64,000 nt of DNA from Mercenaria mercenaria (GCF_021730395.1 NC_069361.1:68085001-68149000), one strand, 5' to 3'; positions 47,325 to 58,780 are shown, counted from the first letter of the stretch. Made by a program: numbers and translations. The notes: generated by a model not told the origin, from the letters alone.

Positions 47325-47488
47325 ACTGTTTAAAAGCAATTTTCTTCGTAAAGGTATAGTGGAAGATATCATGAACGAAAGGATTTTTGACACAAAGGTA
47401 CTTCTTCCTGTACAATCCATGTATGTATGAAAGTTTCACAATTTTGCTAAATGCTACCAGTAACAGTCAAGTCATACTGTCATAGCTA

Positions 47489-47812
47489 AGGCGTAAAAAA
47501 ATGTTCGTTTCCGGTATCCAGACCTACCCTAATTTTTTGGCCCGACCCTAAATGTTTTTATGGCCTTGGAGAAAACTTTTTTTCAACTTTTTTGCAATTT
47601 TTTTTTATGCTTTAAACCTGGTCAGTGATGTTAGAAATAAACTTACTGATGCTCTAAAGGCATAACCCCCTTATTTGTATTCATTTTTTGATACAAAAAT
47701 AATTTCCGAAAAGTCACCCTTAATAAAAAAAAAATCCAAAACAAAACTTCCGACCTACCTACCCTAATTTTTTTAGCATGTTACCGGAAACAAAAAATAT
47801 ATTTTTTAGGCC
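47489..47812. mobile_element. MITE with 'gtttccggta' inverted ends
   Basis: The left 'aggcgtaaaaaaatgttcgt' then 'ttccggta' is mirrored at the right by the complement of 'aggcctaaaaaatatatttt' ... 'gtttccggtaa'. 'gacctaccctaatttttt' near the left and 'acctaccctaattttttt' near the right are in the same orientation. Confidence 0.6.
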
Positions 47813-48216
47813 TGAGGATTATTGCTCAAAAACTCTACAAAATACAATACTATATTGGCATTCTTCACATATATTAATGTAGTATTACAAATAACAACTA
47901 AAAAGTGCTTAAAAGACACACATGGAGAATACACAAACAAACTTGGAAATTCCACGAAAAAAATATTTTCAAACTTTGCATCAAGTCAAAGGTTCTGTTT
48001 AAAAATAGGTTCATTATTACTTGTTACAAGTGTGTCCAGTATTTTCAGGAAAATCCAGGATCAGACAAGTTTCATTCATTCAATTTGACAATCAAACAAC
48101 TGTCAGACAGAATAAAGATATCAATACAACAAGATACAAAAACTATTCAGGAAAGTATACAAACTTCATTCTGCTGTTAAATGATTTAGTTGGATTAAAC
48201 AGCACACCAGCAAAAG

Positions 48217-48318
48217 CCCCTCCGTGCATTATTTCATCACAGGCTGGCAACTGAATAGAGCAAACAATCTTCCATAAGCCAGCTTGATGGCTCACTCACA
48301 TGAAGAATTCAATATGAG
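48217..48318 (-). mobile_element. SINE fragment
   Basis: 'cccctccgtgcattatttca' followed by 'ccataagccagcttgatggc' matches the body of the 16243-16521 SINE. Head and tail are absent. Confidence 0.6.
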
Positions 48319-48639
48319 GAAGTCATCCAGCTGTCCTATGGCTCTTCTAAGCTCTTCGGTCTTCATTAGCACAGTTTGGGGCTAATGCATTTCACAGTAG
48401 GGTTTATTGTTTATTGTTTACTGCATATCTGTCTACCTTTATATTGTACCAGTAAATGAGAAGAGGGAACAGTGTATCTTATCATCAAACTTTTATTTAA
48501 GGAGAATTCCTATAGTTTCTTTTTCTGTCAAAGAAGTTTTTCAAATTCACATATATGTTAGGAAAATTTGTGCTGAAAGCAATGAACAAATAAAAAAAAT
48601 GGGTCACCAGGCTTGTTTTTGTGAAAAATTGTTTTGAAC

Positions 48640-48965
48640 ACTCCCACAGAAATTCGAACAATTGAATTACCCTCCTTACAGTCCAGACCTGGCCCCAAGT
48701 GATTATTATCTGTTTCGAAATTTAAAGTCACACTTGCGTGGAACGAGATTTCAAGACGATGATGAACTCACGGCTGCCACAGAGGCTTGGTTTGGGGACC
48801 AAACAGAGGACTTTTATTTTAAAGGCAAAGACTGCTTAAAAGAAAAGTGGGGCAAGTGCGTTGAAGTAAAGGGGGATTATACTGAAAAATAATATTGAAA
48901 CCATCAGCCTACCTCTATTATAAACCCCGAGTTCTACGAACTTTTTGATCTTCCCTCGTACATGT
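48640..48965 (+). mobile_element. mariner-type transposon 3' fragment
   Basis: Holds the last ~80 codons of a mariner transposase and a terminal stretch 'gttctacgaactttttgatc' ending 'cctcgta', like mariner inverted ends. The 5' part is not recognisable upstream. Confidence 0.75.
48645..48891 (+). pseudogene. mariner transposase C-terminus (fragment)
   Basis: Reads FEQLNYPPYSPDLAPSDYYLF, then RNLKSHLRGTRFQDDDEL and TEDFYFKGKDCLKEKWGKC to a stop at 48890. The SPDLAPSDY block holds the last catalytic Asp region of the DD34D family. Family proteins are ~340 residues, so more than three quarters is missing and it cannot be active. Confidence 0.85.
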
Positions 48966-49600
48966 CAGACATGATTCATGTCAATACAACATAAACTAGT
49001 ATCAACATTTGATTATTGATACAACTTATTAAAAACAGTTAATTTATTCAAGATTCTCAAGATTGTCTGTCACATGTTGCAACAAATGTTAACTTCACTT
49101 CAATTTTCCATAGACAGTGTAGGGTGCACAGAATGATGCGCATAAAAAACTACCGTAATTCCCTTTAAATAAGTGAAAACTATATATATTGGCACTTCTT
49201 GTTATTATTTAGAATGAAAAAAAAATGTTTACTGTTCAAACATAATCCCATAATGAGGAAAGAAACTTATTCAGAAATATTTTACAAATTTAACATGTTG
49301 TTTTGTTTTGGTAAAAAAGAGTGTTTTTTTTAATTATTCAAGTTCTATCTGGTTTAAATGAACAATTTTAATCTCATAAAAAGAGATTTTTTCAGTCTTG
49401 ACATTATTCAAAGTGAATTTTAATGAAAATACGGTGAATATTTATTTGCACTGTGCATAAATTCAAAATGTATTTTTTAAGAAGACTGTGAGATCCACAC
49501 GTCTAAATTTTTATTTTGGCTGCTGAACATTTGGTTTGGCTTGAAAACCTCAAATGCAATAAAAGCAATAAAAAAGGTACACTCTATGCAACCTATAATG
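48966..49600. other. Intergenic, nothing recognised
   Basis: AT-rich sequence. No exon or named repeat. Confidence 0.35.
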
Positions 49601-49884
49601 TTTTGTTTGTTTGTTTTTTGTTTAATGCCGTTTTTCAACAGTATTTCAGTCATGTAACGGCGGACAGTGATTACCTAACCAGTGTTCCTGGATTCTGTAC
49701 CAGTACAAACATATTCTCCGCAAGTAACTGCCTACTTCCCCATATGAATCAGATGTGGACGACGAATGATTTCAGACACAAAATCTTTTATAAAATCGTC
49801 ACGGAGAACGTACGCCAACTTGAGAATCAAACTCACAACCCCATGATCCGTAGACCAATACTCTCCCTACTGAGCTAAACAGGC
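49601..49884 (-). mobile_element. tRNA-derived SINE, second family
   Basis: The minus strand begins 'GCCTGTTTAGCTCAGTAGGG' (A-box, D-arm) and has 'GGGTTGTGAGTTTGATTC' (B-box). The body holds 'ttacttgcggagaa', 'ctggtacagaatccaggaac' and 'gttgaaaaacggcattaaac', and the sense-strand tail is A-rich. This is the common clam SINE with an Arg-tRNA-like head. Open frames on the plus strand across it are shadows. Confidence 0.8.
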
Positions 49885-51400
49885 ATGACGAAGCTAACAT
49901 TTGGTATATAAGAAAACATGATGATCTGAATTTATGCCATTATGTTATATTCCAATAATGGTGACTGCATTATTTTCCTTTTTTCTTTGTATTAAGTGTT
50001 TATATCAGATCATTTTCAATTATATGACTTCTTCATTATTATGAAACAGTCAAATGTTGATTTGTCAATAAAATAAAATTTTCTAGTTTTCACAAGGCCT
50101 GTGGTTTTACTGGTTTATATGATAATAACAATTATTATGAATTCTATTAGTAATTATTATCATTATACATTCAAGAAAAATTGATTTCATCCTCTGTCAT
50201 CCTTAGTCATTATCACAAATTTTAAAGGCCGGGACCTCAATATAACAATGAAAGACCTGTCTTTGCCATATGAACAAAGTGCTAAAATTTTGTTCACCAA
50301 ATGCAGCATTCTGAACAGGAATAAGAAATATTTGGTAACTATATACACATTTTAATGTCATTTAACAACAGTTTTTAATCAATAGGTATATTGTAACAAG
50401 TCAAAGTCTGATAAAATGAAAATTAAGGAATTTAGAGAGTGAGAGAGTAGCTTTTTTAAAGGAATTTCCTTTGATTTTTTTTTCTTTCTTTTTCTTTCTT
50501 TATTTTATTCTTTTGTATTTTTTGTTCGAACTCTTTTTAAAGAAAACAGCAGGAAATTTTAGGAATTTAAGGGCATACACTATGCATTTAAATATGCCAA
50601 AGAATGCCCGTGCAGCATAATGTTGAATTAAAACATTTTCGCGGGGCATGTCCCTGACTCCAATGATAGATGGCTACACACTGCTTTTTGCAAAGCTGAT
50701 ATTATTTCATATTTCATAGTGTTATTTTAATCAGACATGCAAACTTATTTCGTATTAGATAAATATTTTATTATATTAAACAGATTGTTACTGACTGACT
50801 GAAAGGTATTTTGTCTCCAATGTTATAATTATTATCTTTTTTGCCACTGAAATTAAATTATTTTCAAGTAAGATGTTATTCTGAATGCTACACAAGTTTA
50901 ATCTTTATTGAAAATCATTTTGACAACCTTAGTATTAAAATAATTATATAAACCAGTAGGTTTAATAAAAAATTAACATTTTCCTGAACCAAAAGTGTTG
51001 AATCCCTGCAAAACAAAGAACAAAATTACTTTAGCTATGAATATAAAACGTTAAAGACAGAAAACAAGAAAAGAAAACTTACCTTTAAAAAGATATTGAA
51101 GACCGATATGATTTCTGTTGCTAGGAAACAATCCTAAAATATTTAAAGACACACTGTTTATCCTAAGTAAAATATAATTCTAAAGAATATATTAGAAATA
51201 TATTCTTGAATTTACCAAAGCTAAAACGAATTCTGCGTCCTGCTGCAATGGTAGCAAGTAGTGAAATGCTCCTTTGCATGTGCTTAATATTTGTTCAAAT
51301 ATAGACTTTCCTATTAAAATTTGCATTAAACCTAGACAATTTGCATTAAACATAGACAATACAATAACAAATAACAACTCAAGAGGATGCCTCATGGTCA
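49885..51400. other. Intergenic or 5' intron of gene B
   Basis: A 51-bp stretch at 51083-51133 (minus) lies between 'atattttag' and a perfect GTAAGT and is open in one frame. It could be an upstream exon of gene B but has no ATG. Otherwise nothing is recognised. Confidence 0.3.
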
Positions 51401-51404
51401 CACA

Positions 51405-51560
51405 CAGAGTTATTGGACAAGGACAGATAGCAACGCAGATCTTTTCAGTCACAAACAGTCAAACACACACAGTTATTGGACACGGACAGACAACAACAAT
51501 GTCTCATGATCACACACACAGTTATTGAACAAGGACACACAACAACGCAAAATCTTTAGT
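51405..51560 (+). repeat. Tandem repeat, ~57 bp unit, 3 copies
   Basis: 'cacacacagttattggaca' or a close form followed by 'aggacagatagcaacgcag' recurs at about 51402, 51465 and 51515. Confidence 0.65.
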
Positions 51561-52370
51561 CACTATTGATTCAATATGAAAAGAGTTGTTAGATGGGTTT
51601 TACGGCGAATCGACACAAAAAGTCATATATCGTCGATCTATATGGAAAGAAAAATACGTCTATTTTCTTACAAACAACGTTTGTGTAATAATATTGAGGA
51701 CCCTCCTTTCCTCGAGATTTTATGTGTAATCTCACGTTATTCACAAAAAAACCCCCCAAAAAAAAAAACATGACCAAAATGGCATTTCAAAACTGGATAT
51801 TAAATTTTCAAAAAGAACATTAAATTATAGCTAACAGTAAAAATCAAAACCGAAACTGCACCACTATTCAATTTTTCACTTGATTTAAGAATATTTCAAA
51901 TAAGAACCTGGAACTGTATATTTATTGGAAAGCAAATTACAATTGGGTATGGGCAGGTATTTTTGACTGTTCTATTTAAATGTGGAAAAGATCCATAACT
52001 TTACATTTATTCTGATTTTCTGGGACTCATAGAAAGTAGTCACCATTTACTTTTGTTTGTTTGTTTTGGGTTTAACACCCTTTTTCAACAATATTTCAAT
52101 TTAATTTTGTAGCATAAGCTACTGTTATCATAAAGACATAAGCATTAAATGCTTTTATAAAAATCTATACACACGGGTGGTAAATGCGCAATCCTGTACC
52201 CACTGGGAATACGCTTAAAAAGGGTTGCGCGACTTAATTCCGGTGCTGATGTTGCACATCAATATATACAAAATCGAGGTAGGTGGGTTTTTGTTTTTCA
52301 ACAGTAAATAATGACACATTTACGAGTGTTTTCAAAAAAAAAAGGAAAAATGACACAAAATGAATAAAGG
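51561..52370. other. Intergenic with a small SINE piece
   Basis: 52053-52095 ('gtttgttttgggtttaacac' then 'tttttcaacaatatttca') matches the tail of the second SINE family. Nothing else is recognised. Confidence 0.4.
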
Positions 52371-52613
52371 TCATAATTGAGCCGCGCCATGAGAAAATCA
52401 ACATAGTGGCTTTGCGACCAGCATGGATGCAGACCAGCCTGCGCATCCACGCAGTCTGGTCAGGATCCAATTGCTGTTCGCTTTCAAAGCCTATAGGAGT
52501 TGGAGAAACTGTTAGCGAACAGCATGGATCCTGACCAGATACGCAGGCTGGTCTGGATCCATGCTGGTCGCAAACCCACTATGTTGGTTTTCTCATGGCA
52601 TGGCTCAATTATG
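52371..52613. mobile_element. Palindromic MITE, intact ends
   Basis: 'cataattgagccgcgccatg' at the left and its complement form 'catggcatggctcaattatg' at the right. Arms of ~100 bp share 'agcatggatcctgaccag' and 'gctttgcgaccagcatgg'. It is the most complete of three copies in the window. Confidence 0.82.
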
Positions 52614-53800
52614 TTTGAAATACCAAATTACATGTATTTAAGAATCAGCCCTGATATCACGAAAACTCTGCTGGCTCAATCTGTCAAAAAAGTATGGAAT
52701 CATGAAAAATGCAAATTTTCTAACTCTTGTGCCTTCTTTCTGGAAATGTGATGCTTCTAATGATCAAACACGTGTACAACAGTCACGAATATTATATACA
52801 CTTGAATGAAATGTTGCTTTTGGGGGAAAGATTGGCAAAAATAATCGGGAATGGGGTTGCACCCCGGGAATGGAGTTGTGCATGTACATTATTTTCATTA
52901 TGATGTATATGAGCAACTCCATTCTCAGTGCGCAACCCCATTCCTGATGATTTTTTGTCAATTATGTCCCCGTAAGCAGGATTTGAAGCAAATTATTTTA
53001 ATATCCGTTATTTCATAACAATTGAGTTATATTTGTGTCGAATAGCATTTTCCTTTTTTCGCGAAAAATTATTCTCGTCTCATACTGAGCAAAATCATAA
53101 CTTCACATACCTCTGAATTTCGTCCTTTTTTACTCGCTAAACCAGTTTCGGACGTCGCGCATCAAAACCCATAAAAATACTCTTCAATTTCTCAAAAATG
53201 ATTCATGGGGTTTAACTGCTTCTGTAAACTGGAGTTTAGTGATTCTATCAAGGTGCTACCAGTGCCTGAAATAGTATCTGAAGGTGCAACTGGGATCTTC
53301 CTTCATATTGGATGTCAATGAAGAAGCCAATTTGTATAATTACTGCTAGACTAGCATCAGAGTTTTTTTTTAAATAAATATCTCTGCCATAAAATGCTTG
53401 TTGGTTGCTGGTCATTTTAATCAAGATGACCGTAGTATTGACAACTTCACATTTATGCCAGTTGATGTGGTAAATAATCAAGTTAACCGGTTATGCAAGG
53501 AAACATTCTGGATTCATAAGTTAAAAACACTCAATCCTGATGGACTTAATTCAAAAACATTGCTTAATGTGTAATGAATTTTACATGTATATGTGTTTGT
53601 TTAGTACTATTATTTTTTTCCTATTTATGTTTTTTTTATATATACAGCTATAGGAAATTCTGTATTCTTATATCCGTAACGTACTAAACTTCAGCTGCTA
53701 TCTGTTATTTACATTAACTTATGTAATACTTAAAAAAACAGTAAACGTTTTTTCGCCATTCAACGTAACGTTTACTTCATGACGTCACGTCCGTTGTTTT
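52614..53800. other. Intergenic with a short palindrome
   Basis: Apart from the inverted repeat at 52846-52951, nothing is recognised. Minus-strand open frames of 77-91 codons at 53.2-54.1 kb show no domain. Confidence 0.35.
52846..52951. repeat. Inverted repeat 'gaatggggttgc'
   Basis: 'gggaatggggttgcacc' and 'gggaatggagttgtgcatgt' on the left are mirrored by 'atgagcaactccattctcag' and 'gcgcaaccccattcctg' on the right. The arms are ~45 bp with a short AT spacer. Confidence 0.65.
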
Positions 53801-53808
53801 ATTATGTA

Positions 53809-53848
53809 TTTATCCTGATGAAGGCGTAAGCGCCGATACGTCGATAAA
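53809..53848 (+). ncRNA. Hammerhead-ribozyme-like motif
   Basis: In order: TTTATC (53809-53814), CTGATGA core (53815-53821), a GGCG-TAAG-CGCC stem-loop (53823-53834), a GATA where the consensus is GAAA, then C-GTC (53839-53842) and GATAAA (53843-53848), which pairs exactly with TTTATC as stem I. Stem III is reduced to almost nothing, as in the minimal hammerheads reported from Penelope-like retroelements and animal retrozymes, which act as dimers. One core base differs, so activity is doubtful. No reverse transcriptase is seen nearby. Confidence 0.5.
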
Positions 53849-54089
53849 AGATAAATATTCACGTGTTGTTGTTGAATTTTACCATCGTATAAAATCCTCT
53901 CAAATAGCATTTTCTGAAATAAAATTACAATATCTCGTAATTTTATTTTAAAATCTGTTGAGATTAGCTGGAAGAGAAAAGGGTATTCATTGAAAATGTC
54001 TGAGTTATTACGGAGAAAGAAATAAACTAGAAGATAAGATGCTTTTGTAGAAAAGTGCATGTTTCCCCCAATGCATAGTCATATAGGCA

Positions 54090-55245
54090 AGAAGTCAATG
54101 GGGGACTTGAGCAAAAGCCGAAGAGACATTGATGGTTGACTGCAACAGAGGTCATCTACTTGGCATGTCCAACCATCCCACTAAATTTCAACACTTTGGG
54201 CCTAGTGGTTCTCAAGTTATAAATTGGAAATGGTTTTCAATGTTGAGGCCCCTGTGATTTTGATCTTTGATCAAGTGAACCCAAAATAGGTAGGGGTCAT
54301 CTACTCTGCATGTCCAATCATCCTATAACGTTTCAACATTCTGGGTCAAGTGGTTCACAAGTTACAGATTGGAAATTGTTTTCTAAATCCAGCCTCCTGT
54401 GACCTTGAGTTTCCTCCAAAACAACAGGGGGCCAATTAACCCTGTAAGTCCTATCACCCTATGAATTTTGAAGGTTCTAGGTCAAATGGTTCTTAAGTTA
54501 TTGACCTGAAACGGATTTCCATGTTCTGTGACCTTGATATATAATAGAGTGACCCCAAAATTAATAGGAGTGATCTACTCTGCATGTCAAATCATCCTAT
54601 GCTAAGAAGTCTCAACATTCTGGGTAAAGTGGTTCTCAAGCTATTGACCGGAAATGGTTTTCCATGTTCATGCCCCTGTGACCTTCATCTTTAATAGAGT
54701 GGCCCTAAATCAGTAGGGGGCATCAACTTTGCAAGTCCAATCATCCTATTAAGTTTCAACATTCTGGGTCAAGTGATTCTCAAGTTATTGACTGGAAAGA
54801 GTTTTTTATGTTCAGCCCCCTGTGGCCTTGATCTTTGATGGAGTGACCTCAAAAACAATAGGGGTCATTTACTTTGTAAGTTCTATCACACTATAAAGTT
54901 TGAAGAGTCTATGTTGAATGGTTCTCATGTTATTGACCGGAAATGGATTTCAATGGTCTATCTGCTGTGAGCTTGACCTTTAATAGAGTGACTCAAAATT
55001 AATAAGAGTCATCTACTTTGTATGTCCAATCATCCTATGATGTTTCAACATTCTGTGTCAAGTGGTTCCAAGTTATTGATCGGAAATTGTTTTCCATGTT
55101 CAGATCCCTGTGTCCTTGACGTTTGATGGAATGACCCCAAAAACAATAGAGGTTTTCTACTCCTCGGAAGGACGGACGGACACGGCAAAAACAATATGTC
55201 TCCCCAAATGTGTGTGTGTGGTGGGATGGGGGAAACATAATTTTA
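54090..55245 (+). repeat. Tandem-array element, ~115-150 bp units
   Basis: About eight units with 'ggggtcatctactctgcatg', 'tttcaacattctgggtcaag' and 'tggttctcaagttattgac'. The right end has 'aaggacggacggacacgg' (55168-55185) and a stem 'gtctcccc...gggggaaac' (55197-55240). Confidence 0.75.
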
Positions 55246-55267
55246 TTGCAGATTACTTGATCTCAGT

Positions 55268-55410
55268 TTGGACTGTTGTAAGTCTAAATTACTGCATTAA
55301 GTCATCACAACCATACTTTGCAAGTCTAAATTACTGCATGGAGTCATCACAACCATAGTTTGTAAGTCTAAATTACTGCATGAAGTCATCACAGCCATAG
55401 CTTGTAAGCC
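55268..55410 (+). repeat. Tandem repeat, ~51 bp unit, 3 copies
   Basis: 'gtaagtctaaattactgcat' then 'agtcatcacaaccata' recurs at 55276, 55319 and 55361 with few changes. Confidence 0.8.
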
Positions 55411-55429
55411 CGTACGATGTGTGACGCCT

Positions 55430-55675
55430 GGTCACCCCACGGAGACCAGGCGTAAACTTTACAAGAACCAGGCGTAACTGCAGTATCAAAGGAATCATAT
55501 GAACCAAGTGTAAACCAGGCGTAAACCAAGCGTAAACCAGGCGTAAACCAATCGTAAACCAGGCCTAAACTGAGGCGTAATATGCAAATAAGTACGCCAG
55601 GCGTAAAAAAATACGGGCGTAAACCAAACCAGGCGTAAAAAATTACGGGCGTAAAACAGACCAGGCGTAATCCTG
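55430..55675 (+). repeat. Minisatellite of 'aaaccaggcgt' units
   Basis: About twenty 11-12 bp units ('gtaaaccaggcgtaaacca') in imperfect tandem, with longer spacers toward the right. The antisense open frames here only translate the repeat. Confidence 0.8.
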
Positions 55676-56519
55676 AATCCTGGCAAAGGGAAGTTACTAA
55701 TGTTTGCTGGATATTTCTGGTTGGCATCTGTTTGCTGCTTATGGCTGTAAAGAAATAAGGACAACATTTTCTACCAATTATAACACGATCCGTAGCAGTT
55801 GCCATATAAACATATAGCTAAATCACTTAAGCATCAATCTAGGATAAAATATAGCTGTTCTATGCCAGTTAGTATTTTTGTTATATTCAATAACTCAATG
55901 AATAAGTTGGGTTTTACAGCAACAAACACAAAAATGTCATATGTCACCGAAAAAATATTTTAATTGATCAAAGTTAACTGTAAAGCATATCTAAAAATAT
56001 CTAAAACCATAAAGGTAAAAGGGTATATACATTATTGTATTGTTAAATACCAGTTGCATTGGTAACATTGCGAAGGTTTCCATAAAGAAAGTTCCAATTT
56101 AATAAATCTATAAAGAAAGTTCCAATTTCATACGCCTCATCACTTCGTACGGGATAGCTAAAATTTCTCCACAGAATTATTTCCGCAGTTTATAATAACG
56201 CAGAATTAATTCAGAGTATTGAACCCCAGAAATCTGAAGCAAAAACCAGGATGCAGAAAAAAAAGCGGAAATGGGGAGCAAAATCAGGTCGCGTATCTTT
56301 GTGTATTTTGATCTTTGGGATCTCACTTAATACTTCCGCATTGGATACATGTATGCATGCACTGTGCGTACAACAGTTTAATCTATTCTACGTGGTACAA
56401 TAGTGTGCAAAACATCCAACAGGGATGCAATGCGGAGTACTGAGCCATGGAAACCCACAGCAATTAACCATAATGCGGAGAAGCTGCGGAAATAAGAGAA
56501 TTAATACTTTCATTTCAAA
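55676..56519. other. Intergenic, partly MITE-related
   Basis: 56140-56300 carries 'cgcagaattaattcagag' and 'gcggaaatggggagc' phrases related to the 46485-47324 MITE family, without clear ends. The rest is unrecognised. Confidence 0.4.
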
Positions 56520-56903
56520 ATACTGTGAAATCATTAATATTCGTGGGGGACTAATGTTCGTGGTTGTGTCAATCCACGAAATTTAATCCCAACGAACAAG
56601 AACATTTCCCATTCATTTTATATCTAAAAGTTGAAATCCACGAATTCATATCCCCACGAAAATACCGTTTTGACCAAAAACCACAAAATTTCATGACCAA
56701 CGAAATAATTTTTTTTTTGGATTTAACTTAGTACCGACACATGATAGGTCATATGGCGACTTTCCAGCTTTAATGGTGGAGGAAGACCCCAGGTGCCCCT
56801 CCGTGCATTATTTCATCACGAGCGGGCACCTGAGTAGAACCACCGACCTTCCGTAAGCCAGCTCGATGACTTCCTCACATGAAGTTAAATGATTTTACAG
56901 TAT
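56520..56903. mobile_element. MITE ('attcgtggggg' type) interrupted by a SINE
   Basis: The left end 'atactgtgaaatcattaata' then 'ttcgtgggggac', and the right end 'aaatgattttacagtat' (56887-56903), are inverted copies with one mismatch. The right end is separated from its body by a SINE at 56708-56886. Confidence 0.75.
56708..56886 (-). mobile_element. SINE inserted in MITE, head truncated
   Basis: Tail 'tttttttttggatttaac', then 'ggtcatatggcgactttcc', 'cattatttcatcacgagcgg' and 'gtaagccagctcgatgactt', ending at 'cctcacatgaagtt'. The tRNA head is absent, as expected of a 5'-truncated retroposon in this orientation. Confidence 0.75.
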
Positions 56904-57600
56904 GACAAGCTTTAAGCTAAGAATGAAAGTTTGATGACGGATATTGTGTGGTCACAATAGCTTGTCAAAAACATTTCGTGCTAATGTGAGCTTATATTAT
57001 AGTCAAAATCTTTTAAATTGTATTCTTTATTCAATTTTACTTAAAAATATTTTCACATACAAGCTCAAACAGTCAATCATATTAATGCCTGAAATTTAAT
57101 TAATGAAAGCATTTAATGAATTTAGGCACAGTTATGCAACAGGACATTAATCTTATTAATACAGTAGTCTAAGCTAAATTTTAAAGCCAAAATAAATCTT
57201 AAACACAAGATTATTCTAAGCAAAAATTCCAGCTGTATACACTTAATTATCTAACTCAATAAATGCATTCATGCAGCTTTGTATAACAAAGTTTCATCCT
57301 TTTAATGTCAAAACAGTGCGAATGATTCTGATAATACATGTAGTTGTCGAAAAATGTGTCAATATGTAAAAATGGTTGAATAAAACAATTAATTAGATGA
57401 TAAATAGAATTGAAAGAGCGATTTCATGCTCACAAAAGTACTAAAAGGGTCAATTGACTGTTAACTGTCAGATTTATTTATCTTCAGACTTCTTGCATCA
57501 TGGTGATAGTTAGCATTTCCACTACTGCCCATAAACAGGCTCAATCAAACCATGCCTGCAACATTTTCGTTTTTGTCTTGTTGTACTACCTGTGGAGTTT
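56904..57600. other. Intergenic; probable polyA site of the 57609 exon
   Basis: A minus-strand AATAAA at 57478-57473 lies ~130 nt past the stop at 57609. Nothing else is recognised. Confidence 0.4.
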
Positions 57601-57608
57601 CCACTTTT

Positions 57609-57821
57609 CTACTTTAAAACGTCTACAAGTTTTCTATTGATCTTTGCCAGACTTATGGTGACATCTGGGAATATCTTCAGCACTGTATCTGAAAAACAAA
57701 TAAAATTTACTTTGTGATTGTAAGTGCCATCTGGATTTTCAAAAATTGCAGTTAAATTCTTTTCAATCAGTATAAAAGCTTCATTTAATTTTTCCTCAGA
57801 CCAACTGGGCAACAACCACAA
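57609..57821 (-). CDS. Possible terminal coding exon, unknown product
   Basis: Open for 70 codons, ending in TAG at 57609 and followed by an AATAAA. It reads WLLPSWSEEKLNEAFILIEK and on to NPDGTYNH, then DTVLKIFPDVTISLAKINRK and LVDVLK, which is protein-like and amphipathic. A strong acceptor 'tttatttgtttttcag' lies inside, so the exon may really be only 57688-57609 (phase 1). A SINE begins just upstream at 57843. I recognise no family. It may be a broken or partial host gene. Confidence 0.35.
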   Translation of the reverse strand: MWLLPSWSEEKLNEAFILIEKNLTAIFENPDGTYNHKVNFICFSDTVLKIFPDVTISLAKINRKLVDVLK

Positions 57822-58195
57822 CGTTTTATAGTGAAAATAATTAATTTATTTACTAAATATTTTAACGACGCACTGAGACAATTATAGGTCATATGGTGAT
57901 GTTTCCAGCATTGATGGTGGAAGAAGACTCCAGGAGCCCCATAGTACATTATTTCATCATGAGCCGTTGTAATGAAGTATTTCGACCCCCATAGAATAAT
58001 GACCCCCCGGTCATTATTCTATAGAAAAAGTGACCCCCCGGTCATAGTATTATGACCTCCAGATCATAGTACTATGACTCCACCACGTGAAGTAAACTGA
58101 ACCTCACGAAGAATATTGACTCCCATAAAAAAAGACCACCGGTCATTTGGTCAAATTTAGTGATAACTCATGTATCTAAGGCCTAATTGCTGCAT

Positions 58196-58345
58196 TTTAT
58201 GCCCCCACTCGGGGGAGGGGGCATATAGATTTGCCCTTGTCCGTCCGTCCTTCCGTTTGACCATTAGCCCCAGATACCATCACTTGACACAGAAATCAGA
58301 GCATTCCGTAACGGGAAAAGGGATTCTATTTCTAGACGCTGTATC
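58196..58345 (+). repeat. Repeat-element end with terminal hairpin
   Basis: 'tatgcccccactcgggggag' + 'ggggcata' is a stem-loop, followed by 'gtccgtccgtccttccg'. This is a common clam element end. The body is cut short. Confidence 0.65.
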
Positions 58346-58484
58346 TTGGTGTATACATTTTTTTTCAGGAAAATAACAATTCACAATACGTTCACAAAAC
58401 ACACCAGTGTCAATAATCCCCGCAAACTTCGGTATGAAGTAATTCTTCAGAAGAAAACTGCACAAGAAACAGTAGCGGCAACAA

Positions 58485-58488
58485 TAGA

Positions 58489-58521
<33 letters not shown>

Positions 58522-58780
58522 CAGTGGTAGTGGCAGTTGCAGTAGCAGCAGCAGCAGCAGCAGCAGCAGCAGAGGAATAAGTGACAGCAACAACAGCAGC
58601 AGGAGAAGAAGAGGTAGATTACAAGACGTATTAGTGGAAGCAGGTATAGATGTATCAGTAGTAGCAGTTGAAGTAGTAGTAGTAGAAGTAGTAGTAGTAG
58701 TAGTAGTAGAAGAAGAAGAAGAAGAAGTACATGTAGTAATAGCAACAGAAGTAGCGGCACCAGTAGTAGTAGTACAATCA
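58485..58780 (+). repeat. (agt/agc)n trinucleotide repeat
   Basis: Runs of 'agtagtagtagtagtagtag', 'agcagcagcagcagcagcag' and 'gaagaagaagaag' with interruptions. Open frames of 129-147 codons on both strands are produced by the repeat. Confidence 0.85.

Noticed and set aside
57690-57712. 22-bp mini-intron in the 57609 frame
   Set aside because: Too short for a known metazoan spliceosomal intron, and removing it breaks the frame.
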